From positions 1,315,489 to 1,379,488 of the forward strand of contig CBDCWQ010000021.1 in assembly GCA_965223435.1 (NCBI GenBank): a DNA stretch of 64,000 bases, written 5' to 3'. The position numbers were made by a program, and so were the translations under genes. The notes under the pieces were generated by a model that saw only the letters and a list, made by a program, of their open reading frames with translations, was not told the DNA's origin and ran no database searches. Source of the DNA: CBDCWQ01 sp965223435 (GTDB lineage: Bacteria; Myxococcota; Kuafuiibacteriia; Kuafuiibacteriales; Kuafuiibacteriaceae). Positions 36,098-46,861 of this stretch are shown piece after piece. Position 1 is the stretch's first letter, and each line of letters begins with the position of its first letter.

Positions 36098-39000
36098 TCA
36101 TGGGGTTGCGCCTACTCCGCCTGGAGCTCGACCATACAGCTGGAACAACGGCCTAACCAATTTCCCGCCGTTTCTGAATGTGTGAGCGCTGTATTCCCTT
36201 CCCACGGTCAACCCGTCGGAAAAGATGACAGAGCCCGCCAAACGGTAGGGGTTGAACGGGAGGATCGCATTGAAACCGGTGATATTGGGGACCGCATCAT
36301 AGGGATGGGCAAAGAAATCTATAATGTCGACCCCCATACGAGAAAATAGAACCTTGGTTGAGAATTCGTTCACGGCCGCAGCCCCCATGCTGACCGTGAG
36401 CCCGGTCATCTTTTGTCCTGCTGCACGAGCCATGACCAATGCGTTTCGGGTAATGATCCCGCCTTGGCTATGGGTGAAGATGTGAGACTTGGTGAGGTCT
36501 GCATGTTTAAGAATACTGGCAATGCCTTTCGACACAGGGGTTTGTCCGGAAACTTTCCCGAGCATGGACTCGATGGTATCTAGACGTCCCCCTGCGGTTG
36601 GGTTGTGGAGCATGTAGAATTCGTCTACGCGCCCCCAGTTGTACCCAAGACGTGCGGCTTTTGCGATGTCGTTGGATTGACCGTTGATAAAGCCCACTAT
36701 CCCTTGACCTTCGATTTCGCTGGCGGGAATGTTTCGGCGAATCAGGGTGAAGTTCTCGGTCCTTGTGGTGTGCGTGAGCTCGACTTCCATCTTTGAAGCC
36801 GGCGTCAGTGTGCGGTATATGGTCTGCAATGCGGCGGCGGTGAGAAACGATGTGGCTGCGGAACTCAAGGCCCCCTTTAGACCGAATTTGAGTGCGCTGC
36901 CGAGGCCTTCGCCGTTGAGAACCGCTCCGCTAAACCCGCCCACAAATCCAGAGACGAAACCGGAAAACGCGGCGGATGCGAGGGCACTCAGTTTCAAGGA
37001 GGCGGCGATCGCCAGAGCCCATCCGGCGGTAACAATTGAAAGTACGCCGGCGATGATGGTGACCAGGTGCTTCTTGATAAACTTGACCAGTTTTTTCAAG
37101 AAGAACCCGCTGGGGTCCACGTTCACCAGGGGGTTGTTGAGGACATAGGTATATCGATTGAGGTTCTGGGGGTCGAAACGGTCCTGCACAAAAGGATCAG
37201 GACTGATAAACCGCCCGATACTCGGATCGTATATGCGCCCATTCATATGGATGAGGCCGATTGCATCCAGCATTTCGTGCCCGGTGTAGCCCCGATCGGC
37301 GAACCCGTAGTCGGTCCAGTGGGGCCCGCTCTGTGTTTGGGTGTAGGGCGCCGCGGTTTCGGGGTTTCGTCGTCGTCCCCACGCGTCGTAGTCAAATTCT
37401 TCGGTGATGGCACCGGCCGTGTCGGTACGAGCGATGACGGACCCTAGATGATTGGTATAGTAGTAAGAACGTTCACCATCGTGGGGGCCTTTGAGGGCGA
37501 TATGTCCCACTGGGCCGTTCGGACCACCTACATGAATCACCCAGGCGTCGTGGGTCCAGTTGACGGTGCAATCTTCGTTTGCGGTGCATACTTTTTCATA
37601 TAGATTGGTTCCTTCAAAATCCGTGAAGTAGTACGTCTTTTCCTTCACGCGTACGAAGTGTGACGCCAAGCTCTTGGGGGTGCGCTCTACGGTTTCTTGG
37701 AAGATACGATTGCGTTCGGCATCGTACTCAAAACGGCTGTTTATTCGGGCTTTGCCGAGAACCGCTTGGGCGGTCCCCATCCAGCTGGGTTTGTTGAATG
37801 AGGTCCACTCAAACCCGATGTTTCCACGTTGTATGACGTTTCCATTGCGGTCGTATGAATACTGAACGGTTCCGGCCTGCGTGACGGCGTGAGGTCGCGG
37901 ACCGTCGTAGTGAAGGGTCGTGTCCGATTCGACAAGCTTGACGTCTTGGAATCGTTCTTGTCGGCTTGTTACATTCCCCAGGGCATCATAGTTTGTCTTG
38001 AGCCAAGGGCCATTCGGGCCGAAGGATGCAGACTTGAGTCGCTGCAACCGGTCGTAACGAAAGGTCTCTTTTCGATTTCTGATGCCGTTGGTGATGGAGG
38101 TCATGCTCCCGATCGAATTGTATCCCATCGTGAGATCGACCTCTGTCTTGCTCCCCCGTTTGGCAAAGATGTGCTCGAGCGCACGGGTTTTCGGGTTACG
38201 TTCCTGGACAATAATGGCTCCTGCGCCGTTTTTGTACTCAGAGACGCTTCCATTTCGATCATAGCGGGCCTCGGAATACCAGCTCTTCCCATCGCTTCCC
38301 GAAACGCCGGTAAGAAAGCCTCGAGCATCGTAGTTGTTGGTGAGCGTATAGAGTTCCTTCCCGCCGACGATGTAGCTTCGTTTATCTACTCGGCCGGCCG
38401 AATCATAGCCGTGGCGTATTCTGGCGAATCGGCCATCGACGTTCATCTGAACATCAAAGATACGTCCCAGTTCATCGTAGTAGTACTTGCGCACTGCAGT
38501 AAATCCTGTGGAAGGCCCAATTTCGGCGACAATTTTGCCAGGAGCCCGTTCTTTGTCGAGCTCATCGTAGACCCATGTGCTGGTTCCTTCTGGACTGATT
38601 CGCTTCGTCATGCGACCGAGTGGGTCGTATTTCATGGTCGTCTGGTTTCCTTTGGCATCCTCTTGGTAGGTCAAACGGCCTCGACGGTCGTATCGGTATA
38701 ACCAGGTTCCCAAGTCGGGATCTTCGAGCCTTGTGCGATGTCCGGCGGCGTTGTACTTGACGCGCGTAACCACGTCATTGCGGCCTGGTACGTGGACTCG
38801 AGTCTCTTCTACGTTACCATCGACATCATAGACAAAGGACATCGATGTGTCTTCTTCGTCCGTGATGAGGACTTCGCGGCCTTGCGCATCAGTCAAAGTG
38901 GTCTTTGTCAGTCGGCGATTGCCTGCATCCCTGATGATGGTCTTTTCTCTTCCGTCGAACCGGTATTCGGTGGCAACGCCGTTTGGTGCGATGAGACGGG

Positions 39001-42000
39001 TCAATCGACCCAAAGCGTCGTAAGCCGATACCGACCACTGTGGCGTTTCGTATTGAACGCCATCAGCCAGCGTGACGTGAGGCTCGGACTGCTTTGTGAC
39101 GCGTCCCGTCTTGTCGTAACGCACAAGCGTTCGAATTTTCATTTGAGGCCCGGAATTCGGGGCCTGGCCGTCCTGAACGGTGGCGATTTCGCGACCCAGG
39201 CGGTCGAAGGTTTTCCATATTCTTGGTGCGCCGGTGGTCTTGGTCAACGTCCGGTACCGAGCCCGCTTTCCTTGGGGATCGAAGGGTACAAACTCAAAAG
39301 AACTTTCGGTGCCGTCGGGCCGAATCTCCAGAGTTTTCTCACCGAAGACATCGTGTTTAAAGATTGTGGCTGGTGCTCCTGCCAACTTGTTTGTGTCAAA
39401 CTCGCAGGAAGTGATGCCGAGATTCGCCATTTCGTTGGCGTCTATCGCCTTGGTGGTGACGCCAAAGCTTGGGTGGCGCTTGCGATACTCGATGTGTCCG
39501 ACTGCGTTCATCGAGCAATAGGGGAACTGGCCCTTTTGGTCGTAGAAGTGGGTGTTGATCGTCCGCATGGTCGAAAAGCCGACCTTCTTCTCGACGGGGT
39601 TTCCAAACACATCGTACTCATGCACAGTGGCGAGCTCTTGCGGAGTGCCCACAAGTTTTCGTTCCAGTCGGACCTTGGTCTTGTGGTATTTATATTCAGA
39701 AACCTGTTGGCTTTGCCCCTTGCTGTTTCTGAGCCACGTTGTTTCGCGGAACATTCGACCTGGGTTCCAGGTTTTTCCCTTGGTGTTATAGTTGTACTCA
39801 CGCTTGGTCTTGGTCCAGCTGTCATCGATGAGGGTTCTCTCTTGGGTCAATTGGTTGCCGAGTCCGTCGAAGGTGCGTGTGGTTTCGGTGACATCTGTGG
39901 GATCGCGGTTTGATCCGAGCTCCCATCGGCGCTCGGTTTCCACGCCAGCGAAGGTGAAGATCGTCGCATCGCGGAGGGCGTCCTCAGGCGCACGGAAACA
40001 ATCGTGGACCTCTGGAGGGGCCTGGGTTGCGGGGTCTTCTTGGGTGAAGATGTATCGATTCTTGAACCATATTTCCCGAACTTGTTGCTCCTGCTTTGTG
40101 CCGGCACGCACGATGAAGGTTCGATACCGGAGCATGCCTGTGCAAGGGGCTGCTTGTGCGTAGCCTTCGTTGACCTTGGTTTTTCGGGTCACATCGTGGG
40201 TCGTCATCAGCTCGAAACCCAAAAAGCCTCGTCCAGCAAGGTGCTCCCTTCCGTTCTTGTAGGTGTAGATGGTCTCATTGCGTGATTCTTCGGACTCTGC
40301 GGCGTTTGTAGCATTGTCGGTAATGAGTTTACGGACCACAACCATTGCGCCGGTTACGGCCCGGTAGGGGTACTTGGGGGGGATATTGCTGAACATGTCG
40401 AAGGTGCCCTTATCATAGATCTTGGGGTTTCGAAGGCGTCCGTAGCGAACAGAAGTTTTGCTCCCAAGCCCGTTTTTGATTTCGGAGACCTCGTCAACCA
40501 CCGCGGCGTTGGAGCTGGACATCCAGAATTTTCTCGGGGTTGGAATGGTCCCAAAAGGACTTACTGCAGCGGTTAGCAAATCTGCGTCCCCATCCCCATC
40601 GAGGTCTCCTACCGCCTGGATTCGATGATAGATTGCACCCACTTGTACCTTGCGTGGGACAAACTTAAAGCCGTTGAAGACATGCAATATGCCTCCCTTG
40701 CTTGCCTGGCGGTCCGCATACCCGAGCGGTGGGACGTACCCCAAAGCGGGCGGTTTGATTGCTCCCGTGACGAGAATATCGGCGCGCCCATCACCACTGA
40801 AATCACCGACCGCAGCGATGCGTTTTCTGCTGTCTCCAATATTAAACTTCGCTGAGCCCCACTTTGTAATGGCGCCGTCTCCCTTAGACGCGTAAATGAA
40901 AGTCCCGGTGTTTTCTGATATCAACACATCGCTCAGGCCATCCCCATTGAAGTCCGCGAAGGCTTTCACCTTGGCCCAGTGGCCGAACACATTGGTGTGT
41001 TGCTTGAAGCTGTTGTTCTTGTCGGTCACAAAACGAAACAAGTTTGTGAGGTGATTCTTTTTCCCAGCGCTGAACTCAGCCATGATGTCCGAACGACCAT
41101 CTCCGTTGAACTCGCCGACGTAAACTTTGCGTACATCCTTCAGGGTTCCTCCAAACATCGTGTGTCGCCGGGCGTCGAAGCCCGGTGTTTCAGACCCAGG
41201 ATCTCGCCCGTAGAGGATACAGTCTTCGAGCAGGATGTCGGATACCCGATTGCCGTCAAAGTCACCAGTTCCTCGAACCTTCCAAGTACAGGTCACCGAT
41301 GGGTCGATGTCGAATTCAAGTTTGCTGAAACCTGAGGCGTCTTTGGGGTTTGCTCGATAGAGGACCTTCTTGATCCCGGGATCTGCCGTAACTTTATTGT
41401 TGACGTCCGCAACCACAAAATCGGTCATTGCGTCGCCGTCAAAGTCACCAGAGGCCAATATGGTTCGTTTGAAGCCAGGGTGAGCCGAGCGCGGGATATG
41501 GTGAAGTTGGATTTCCTGCCCAACGTGTTTTTTGGATGATTTGTGTACGCTCAGATGTGTGGCGCTGTCCGAGATACGAAGAGCCGGGTCGGACGCGTCC
41601 ATCCCGGCGGTGATAAAGTCCAGCTGGCCGTCGCCATCAAAATCACCCTGCGCGTGTACGCGGATTCCGCCCTTGACCTGACTGTTTGGGGCCACAGATT
41701 TGATGAAAGGCTGACCGGACATGCCTAGCTTTTTGGTTGCGCCCCACTTGAATTCTGTTGCAGGCCGAGCACTCGACAACGGGGCTGTGCCTTCTAACCC
41801 CGCAACTTCTTGGATGGATGTAAGCTGGCTGACCCCACTGATCGGACTTTTTCTGTATTTTATTCGGTACTCTCGCACGTGTTTTCCGTTTGCTTTCACC
41901 ACGATCTTAACGAGTCGTTTGTCCGAACGCCTGACGGCGAGGCCGGCGGCGTATGTGAGTTGCACGTCGGGGCGAGATGCGTACCGAAAATTAACAATAT

Positions 42001-43012
42001 TGTATGGCTTGAGGTTTGCTTGGCTGTTGCCCGTGTATTTGATACTTCGGAGGAGGTTGTCTCGGTACTCGTAGCGCATATAGTTTCCGAATCGGTCTGT
42101 GACCGTATCCAAGTACCAGCCGAAAGTTCGATTGTCGTCGTGCCCGAGGCGCGCATCTTCTCTTCGTCCGAATCTCAAAACTCTTCCGGATTTGGTCTCG
42201 ACGGTGAACCAAAGCGGCTGACCTTCCGGGTCGAGGTGGCTTACGATTCTCGAGGAACTATCGTGCTTGGTCTGGTATTGGTTTCGGGCGCGCCCATTGA
42301 CGGGAGAGAGGGCTCGGATTTTTCGGAGTCGCTGCCCATCTAGACTGAATTGATCGTCTTTATCAAACTCGATCGGGGCTATGAACCCATCATCCAACAT
42401 GGTGGCGGGAGAACGGGAGATCATTGAGGGTCCGGTGAGCTCGAAGCCCTGACCGAGAATGCTGTTGGCAGATCCATTGCTCTGATAAGAGAGCGATAGC
42501 TCGGGTGACATGCCCCCTGTGCCGGGGGGCACCGTCAGAGGCACTTGATAGTTCACCCTACCAAACTGGTTGACCACGGCGGTGCCTTTGAGGGTGCCTA
42601 CGACAATCTTGTCCGGGTCTGGGTCTGGCTTCGGGTCAAACTCGAACGGACTTGCCGGTTTCTTGGGACAAAAGAACCGAACCGCGTAGTCTTTGCATAG
42701 GCTGCCTTCCTGTTTTGCATTTTCGCATATGAGGCCGTCTTTCGGGTTGCACGTGATTTTTTGCGAGCCTCGATCGCTGCACTCGATGTGTGTGGGGTGT
42801 TCGCACGGAAGATGTCCTTCGAGGTGGTGTTGATATCGAGACTCTGAATCTCCGGTGCCTGAGGGTGTGTCGCGGCTCAGCCATGGGGTCCAAGTGCCGT
42901 CCGGTAGGGCTGACGAGGATGATTCTCCGGTGCCTTCACCCTCGCAGGCAATTCCGCATGTTGATAGCAGGAGAATCAGCATTCCCCAATGGTAGTCGGA
43001 TGTTCGATTCAT
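36098..43012 (-). CDS. Lipoprotein-anchored SpvB/FG-GAP/RHS protein with lipase-like C-terminal domain
   Basis: 2,304 residues. The start MNRTSDYHW...CGIAC is a lipoprotein signal. Then come an SpvB-type domain (from about 130: QVPLTVPPGTGGMSPELSLSYQ), FG-GAP/VCBS repeats with DGDGxxD loops, a TcdB-like middle, and YD/RHS repeats. The RHS core ends at NNPLVNVDPSG (D1966), the usual boundary where the variable tail is cleaved off. The 338-residue tail has two hydrophobic helices, then an alpha/beta-hydrolase-like domain with FINGQSND, THSQGG (Ser2182), Asp2239 and His2277 as a candidate triad. Related tails occur in RHS toxins. No immunity-like gene follows on the same strand: the next gene downstream is the convergent sigma factor. 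Confidence 0.93.
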   Translation of the reverse strand: MNRTSDYHWGMLILLLSTCGIACEGEGTGESSSSALPDGTWTPWLSRDTPSGTGDSESRYQHHLEGHLPCEHPTHIECSDRGSQKITCNPKDGLICENAKQEGSLCKDYAVRFFCPKKPASPFEFDPKPDPDPDKIVVGTLKGTAVVNQFGRVNYQVPLTVPPGTGGMSPELSLSYQSNGSANSILGQGFELTGPSMISRSPATMLDDGFIAPIEFDKDDQFSLDGQRLRKIRALSPVNGRARNQYQTKHDSSSRIVSHLDPEGQPLWFTVETKSGRVLRFGRREDARLGHDDNRTFGWYLDTVTDRFGNYMRYEYRDNLLRSIKYTGNSQANLKPYNIVNFRYASRPDVQLTYAAGLAVRRSDKRLVKIVVKANGKHVREYRIKYRKSPISGVSQLTSIQEVAGLEGTAPLSSARPATEFKWGATKKLGMSGQPFIKSVAPNSQVKGGIRVHAQGDFDGDGQLDFITAGMDASDPALRISDSATHLSVHKSSKKHVGQEIQLHHIPRSAHPGFKRTILASGDFDGDAMTDFVVADVNNKVTADPGIKKVLYRANPKDASGFSKLEFDIDPSVTCTWKVRGTGDFDGNRVSDILLEDCILYGRDPGSETPGFDARRHTMFGGTLKDVRKVYVGEFNGDGRSDIMAEFSAGKKNHLTNLFRFVTDKNNSFKQHTNVFGHWAKVKAFADFNGDGLSDVLISENTGTFIYASKGDGAITKWGSAKFNIGDSRKRIAAVGDFSGDGRADILVTGAIKPPALGYVPPLGYADRQASKGGILHVFNGFKFVPRKVQVGAIYHRIQAVGDLDGDGDADLLTAAVSPFGTIPTPRKFWMSSSNAAVVDEVSEIKNGLGSKTSVRYGRLRNPKIYDKGTFDMFSNIPPKYPYRAVTGAMVVVRKLITDNATNAAESEESRNETIYTYKNGREHLAGRGFLGFELMTTHDVTRKTKVNEGYAQAAPCTGMLRYRTFIVRAGTKQEQQVREIWFKNRYIFTQEDPATQAPPEVHDCFRAPEDALRDATIFTFAGVETERRWELGSNRDPTDVTETTRTFDGLGNQLTQERTLIDDSWTKTKREYNYNTKGKTWNPGRMFRETTWLRNSKGQSQQVSEYKYHKTKVRLERKLVGTPQELATVHEYDVFGNPVEKKVGFSTMRTINTHFYDQKGQFPYCSMNAVGHIEYRKRHPSFGVTTKAIDANEMANLGITSCEFDTNKLAGAPATIFKHDVFGEKTLEIRPDGTESSFEFVPFDPQGKRARYRTLTKTTGAPRIWKTFDRLGREIATVQDGQAPNSGPQMKIRTLVRYDKTGRVTKQSEPHVTLADGVQYETPQWSVSAYDALGRLTRLIAPNGVATEYRFDGREKTIIRDAGNRRLTKTTLTDAQGREVLITDEEDTSMSFVYDVDGNVEETRVHVPGRNDVVTRVKYNAAGHRTRLEDPDLGTWLYRYDRRGRLTYQEDAKGNQTTMKYDPLGRMTKRISPEGTSTWVYDELDKERAPGKIVAEIGPSTGFTAVRKYYYDELGRIFDVQMNVDGRFARIRHGYDSAGRVDKRSYIVGGKELYTLTNNYDARGFLTGVSGSDGKSWYSEARYDRNGSVSEYKNGAGAIIVQERNPKTRALEHIFAKRGSKTEVDLTMGYNSIGSMTSITNGIRNRKETFRYDRLQRLKSASFGPNGPWLKTNYDALGNVTSRQERFQDVKLVESDTTLHYDGPRPHAVTQAGTVQYSYDRNGNVIQRGNIGFEWTSFNKPSWMGTAQAVLGKARINSRFEYDAERNRIFQETVERTPKSLASHFVRVKEKTYYFTDFEGTNLYEKVCTANEDCTVNWTHDAWVIHVGGPNGPVGHIALKGPHDGERSYYYTNHLGSVIARTDTAGAITEEFDYDAWGRRRNPETAAPYTQTQSGPHWTDYGFADRGYTGHEMLDAIGLIHMNGRIYDPSIGRFISPDPFVQDRFDPQNLNRYTYVLNNPLVNVDPSGFFLKKLVKFIKKHLVTIIAGVLSIVTAGWALAIAASLKLSALASAAFSGFVSGFVGGFSGAVLNGEGLGSALKFGLKGALSSAATSFLTAAALQTIYRTLTPASKMEVELTHTTRTENFTLIRRNIPASEIEGQGIVGFINGQSNDIAKAARLGYNWGRVDEFYMLHNPTAGGRLDTIESMLGKVSGQTPVSKGIASILKHADLTKSHIFTHSQGGIITRNALVMARAAGQKMTGLTVSMGAAAVNEFSTKVLFSRMGVDIIDFFAHPYDAVPNITGFNAILPFNPYRLAGSVIFSDGLTVGREYSAHTFRNGGKLVRPLFQLYGRAPGGVGATP

Positions 43013-44021
43013 GTTCTATTCTCGTTCCTCTTTTGTCGTCGGGATGCCCGCGTCTCGACACACCCGTGACGACTTGACCCTTGTCGGGTACCGAAGGCTC
43101 GAGCGACGTCGAGCCCTGTGGTCGCCCACAACTTTCTGTTGCGCTGGTGGCTGATGAAGCGAACGGGGTTTCACGCTTTTCTCTCTCCACCATGTGCGGT
43201 GAACTCCATCGCAAGTTGCGGGCCATGTTGGTCCGCGTGTGCATTTCAGGCGAACGAACGGAAAAGCTTGTTTGTTGTGGAGGCTTAACGGCGAAAGCGT
43301 TGGTTTGGGTGGCGATGTACAAATTGGGCCATTCCTTACCGGGGGCGACGTTCTTGTTGTCTGCGGCAGACGCTTTTGTCCGCGAGGGTGTACAGATTTG
43401 CGCGACAGGCCTCATGGGGTTGCCGACCGCGGCCGACCCACAGAACTCGGCTCAGGCAACCAAGGGGGTTGTTGGGATCCCATCCAGGTGATCCGCGGTG
43501 TAGACCGGAGTTTCGTGTGCCGAATGCGTCCGAAAGTTGGACTACTCGGACAAATGACACTGGGACTCAGGCGTCTGGTTCTTGATCGGCGCGCCGCGAC
43601 CAACGCCGCTTGACCGCGTGCCACCTCGTTGCCTGCTTCGCGGGGCGTCTCTTTGGAGCGAGACGCGATGACCCTGCTGAGGGGTGGCGGCGATGTGCAT
43701 CCTCGATTCTCAAAGATCCAAGACGACAAAACGAGCGGCTGGCACCGGCACCTCCTCAGGCTCTCCGGGTCTAGTTTACAGACGGGCTTAACAAATCGCC
43801 ACAGCGGTCGATTGTGTCAATGACTGTTTGATGTCTAAGACGCGATTTACATCGATGGCCTGTCACGCGCGCGTCTCAGTGTCACGGTGTGACGTCCGCG
43901 CGAGGCCTTTTGGCGCTTTCTTTTCGAGTTAATCGTAGGCATTTGCCCGTTCTGAAGGCGGCACATCTTTTGCTGACGGTCTTTCAAACGATTCTTTTGG
44001 GTTTGGAAAGGAAAGAGCTCG
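43013..44021. other. Intergenic region without a recognised gene
   Basis: About 1 kb between two divergent lipoprotein genes. ORFs exist on both strands (for example 43,081-43,491 plus) but none has a product, domain or codon pattern that I can support. Promoters for both flanking genes should lie here. Confidence 0.5.
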
Positions 44022-46604
44022 ATGTTCATTCGAATGGCTACTCTTGGGTTCATTGTTTTTTCTATCGCGTGCGGGGGGTCCGGTTTGGAACAGGATGAAG
44101 ATGTTCGTTCCGACTCCGTACGACGGATGCCACAGCACACGAAGAATGACGATGACGAGACGGGTCCAAAGCCGCTATTGCTTATGGGAAATCCGGTTCT
44201 CAGAGCTGCGATTATCGACCAACTCAACCAAGGACAATCGCCGGCAGAGCGAAGGTCAAAGATTGTATCTCAATTGGTGAGCGATCGGTCCGCGAAGCGA
44301 GCGGCTTCTGAAGATGGTCAGGGACCAACCGAGTCGGCTTGGGTCCACGTGCCCGCAAGCGACCAGGCCATCTATGTGGAGCACGGCAGTGATACAAATA
44401 CGAGTTTTCTAGATCCAAGCGTACCTCATTGGGTTGTCCGCTATGCATGTTGTGATGGCTTGATGCTCTTTCAGGATCCGATCGATCCCCTGCTCACCAA
44501 TGGGACTGTGGAGGCTGGTGAGCTCTTGAGGGTCCACGAGATCACACCGGGGCAAGAGCTTCTTCCGAAACTCTCCTTTGCGAGCGAGCATACCATCTTG
44601 CCCGACTTGCTCGATCCAAGGGATGAGGTGTATTGGGCCCGAGTGGAGGCTCCTAACAGCGGCGGCCGGGAGGGCTGGGTCCCTCTATACTCCTTGGTTC
44701 TCACCCCGCTTGAGGTTGAATTCGACGATGTTCAGGTTGATTTGAGTTACGGCAAGATCGCCCGAGAGCTCAATACGGTGTGGACCGATATCTTTTCCCC
44801 TCAAGGCTGCGAGGAGACGCGGTGGTACGAGGAGGTCGAGGTTGAAGCGGGGGAATGTTTTTATGTGGAGCAGCCTCAGTACTGCGACGGCGAAATTTGC
44901 TACGAAACCTGTGATGAGACGGATGAACTGTACGAGAAGTGGGAGGATTGGGCGAACGACTCATCGGCTGAGTGTGTCCCACAAATCCTGGATGACGGAA
45001 CCACGACCACCGACTGCAAGTACATTTTTGACAGAATGTTTGCCACGCCTGGAGAAAAACTCTGGTATCCCAGGTACGATGGCTACGAGTGTGGAGAGTA
45101 CCCCTTTGGAACGACGCATTGGAATCATAAGGAGCGCCCAGGGGACAAGAAGCTGCATGAGTTTGAACTTTGGGGTGAGCAAGTCGTCGTCAAAATGGAT
45201 CGTTTCGATGGGCAGAACGCTTCTGAATTCGACGTGAAAAGCCTCTCTCATCACGGGGGTCTGTACACGGTTGCCCAAGATAAAAAAATCACCGCGGCGA
45301 AGCTTTGGCTGGGATTCAGTCCCCATGAAGCAACCGATGATGTACCGGCAGGCTACACAGAGTTCAAGGTGTGTGCGTACATGCCGGGCGGTCGTTTCTG
45401 GGTGCCCAAAGTTGATTTCGACAACAAGAAAACGCCGAAGAACGCTGTGGATTGGATAGGATTCGGAACGCTGGACGTAGGGCAGGTGCAAGGATGTCTG
45501 TACGGCGAAGTCCACCTAGATGACAATTGGCAGCCACAAATAGTTTGGACCGAGACTGACAACTGGTGGATTCAGGACTACGACTTGAGCAAGGTCGGCT
45601 TTGACTCCGCGGGTTGGATCAAGGCGGTGGCCGCCGCGGGCTCGTTCATCTTTCCTGCTCTTGGAGGGGTGCTGGGCGCTGCTTTGGCGGTTATCATGGA
45701 TGCTGTGGTTTTGGGCGCCGACGTCATCGTGCCATCCGTCCTCAACAATGTTCCCGACAACGAGCTTTCAAGGCAATTCCTTGTGTACGCGGCCGAAGCA
45801 AAGCTGTCTGGCTTCATGCTGAAGTGGCTTAACGAGGCTACAACCGAAGCCATCAGCGCCGCGATTCCCCCGTTCAGACCCATGGCACAAGACGCGTGTG
45901 ATGCCGTCTGTGGTCCGTCTTCTCTCATTCCCGGCGATCCCATGCAGCCCTTCTGCCAAAGATGCGATGCGTTCGCCGCCGGCCCCGCGCCCATCGCGTT
46001 TGTACGGGACCCAGGGGCACGAGACAAGGGTTGCTACGATGTTCACTCGCTCTTCACGCCTTCGGGAAAAGTTGGACTCAGCACGTCACCTTGGTGGTAT
46101 GACTACAGAGGCTTTGGGTGGGCCAGCGGCGACTACGGGGACGACAAGGGTTGCAAACTGGGCATCAAGGTTCCTGCGGTTCTAGAGAAGAAGAACTGGG
46201 AGCTCGCAAAATGCGCCATGTGGCGAGCCAACACGCTCTTGAACCGTGACCAAACGATCTCAGCGGGGTCATTGAGGGACGAGATTCGAACCCACTGTCA
46301 AGATGTTGGACGAGAAATGCTCCGGCTTTACTATGGCACAGGCGAAGACTTCGAAGCTCTGATGAGAGGCAAATTTTTGGACATCGAGAGCAGCTACATC
46401 AACCCGAACAACCCTTCGATCGCCGAACCCGAGCCGTTTGAGTTCACCACCGTCAAAGATGTGCGCCTCTCCCCGAGCGCCATCCAAGCCGACGCCATCG
46501 CCCAGTTCCCCGGCCTTATCGAGGGTTGGATATTCGACCCAGATACCCTGGCACCGGCGCCCATCGAAAAACAAAACCCAACGCAGAACCGCCGAAGCGA
46601 CTGA
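44022..46604 (+). CDS. Large lipoprotein of unknown function
   Basis: 860 residues. The N-terminus MFIRMATLGFIVFSIAC is a lipoprotein signal, and a GGAAAGGAAAGAG site precedes the ATG. Residues 100-235 form a beta-rich part that ends in GGREGWVPLYSLVL, like an SH3-type module. The middle is acidic and Cys-containing (CDGEICYETCDE). One hydrophobic stretch (AAAGSFIFPALGGVLGAALAVIMDAVV, about 540-566) could insert in a membrane. Near 625-650 is a cysteine-rich DACDAVCGPSS...CQRCDA segment. I do not recognise the family. It is divergent from the RHS gene across a 1-kb gap. Confidence 0.75.
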   Translation: MFIRMATLGFIVFSIACGGSGLEQDEDVRSDSVRRMPQHTKNDDDETGPKPLLLMGNPVLRAAIIDQLNQGQSPAERRSKIVSQLVSDRSAKRAASEDGQGPTESAWVHVPASDQAIYVEHGSDTNTSFLDPSVPHWVVRYACCDGLMLFQDPIDPLLTNGTVEAGELLRVHEITPGQELLPKLSFASEHTILPDLLDPRDEVYWARVEAPNSGGREGWVPLYSLVLTPLEVEFDDVQVDLSYGKIARELNTVWTDIFSPQGCEETRWYEEVEVEAGECFYVEQPQYCDGEICYETCDETDELYEKWEDWANDSSAECVPQILDDGTTTTDCKYIFDRMFATPGEKLWYPRYDGYECGEYPFGTTHWNHKERPGDKKLHEFELWGEQVVVKMDRFDGQNASEFDVKSLSHHGGLYTVAQDKKITAAKLWLGFSPHEATDDVPAGYTEFKVCAYMPGGRFWVPKVDFDNKKTPKNAVDWIGFGTLDVGQVQGCLYGEVHLDDNWQPQIVWTETDNWWIQDYDLSKVGFDSAGWIKAVAAAGSFIFPALGGVLGAALAVIMDAVVLGADVIVPSVLNNVPDNELSRQFLVYAAEAKLSGFMLKWLNEATTEAISAAIPPFRPMAQDACDAVCGPSSLIPGDPMQPFCQRCDAFAAGPAPIAFVRDPGARDKGCYDVHSLFTPSGKVGLSTSPWWYDYRGFGWASGDYGDDKGCKLGIKVPAVLEKKNWELAKCAMWRANTLLNRDQTISAGSLRDEIRTHCQDVGREMLRLYYGTGEDFEALMRGKFLDIESSYINPNNPSIAEPEPFEFTTVKDVRLSPSAIQADAIAQFPGLIEGWIFDPDTLAPAPIEKQNPTQNRRSD

Positions 46605-46756
46605 GACAACCGAGGCTACAGAGCGTGTGTCACAACCATCTCGGTCAATGCGCACCCAAAGAAAACAAAGCCTGCCCCGGTTTTCCGAACACCGGTGACT
46701 GGGTTCGCGCATTCATCACCATCGCGCGAAATGGGTTCGGGTCGATTGGAGAGGGT

Positions 46757-46783
46757 AAATAATAGTGCCTGTCCCCATTCGGG
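46757..46783. repeat. Short AATAGTGCCTGTCCCC motif next to tRNA-Gly
   Basis: The sequence AATAGTGCCTGTCCCC followed by a CCCC-ATTC-GGGG hairpin lies just 3' of the tRNA. I recall this motif as a scattered short element in many proteobacterial genomes, often near Y1-type transposases. Only one copy was noticed here. Confidence 0.35.
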
Positions 46784-46788
46784 GAAAA

Positions 46789-46861
46789 AGCGGGACACGA
46801 GACTCGAACTCGCGACTTCGACCTTGGGAAGGTCGCACTCTACCAACTGAGTTAGTCCCGC
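46789..46861 (-). tRNA. tRNA-Gly (anticodon CCC)
   Basis: The minus strand folds into a full cloverleaf. The acceptor stem is GCGGGAC with GTCCCGC, the D-arm contains CTCAGTTGGTAGAG, the anticodon stem CGACC/GGTCG closes the loop TTCCCAA giving anticodon CCC, and the T-arm has GAGTTCGAGTCTC. It reads GGG glycine codons. CCA is not encoded. A run of five T follows directly. A good promoter lies upstream. Confidence 0.96.

Noticed and set aside
38738..39913. A 391-codon ORF on the plus strand opposite the RHS gene
   Set aside because: It lies wholly inside the YD/RHS repeat region, where repeated codons keep the opposite frame open; the protein has no domain.
43081..43491. A 136-codon ORF in the 1-kb gap between lipoprotein genes
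   Set aside because: A competing frame reads equally well, there is no ribosome site and no recognisable domain.
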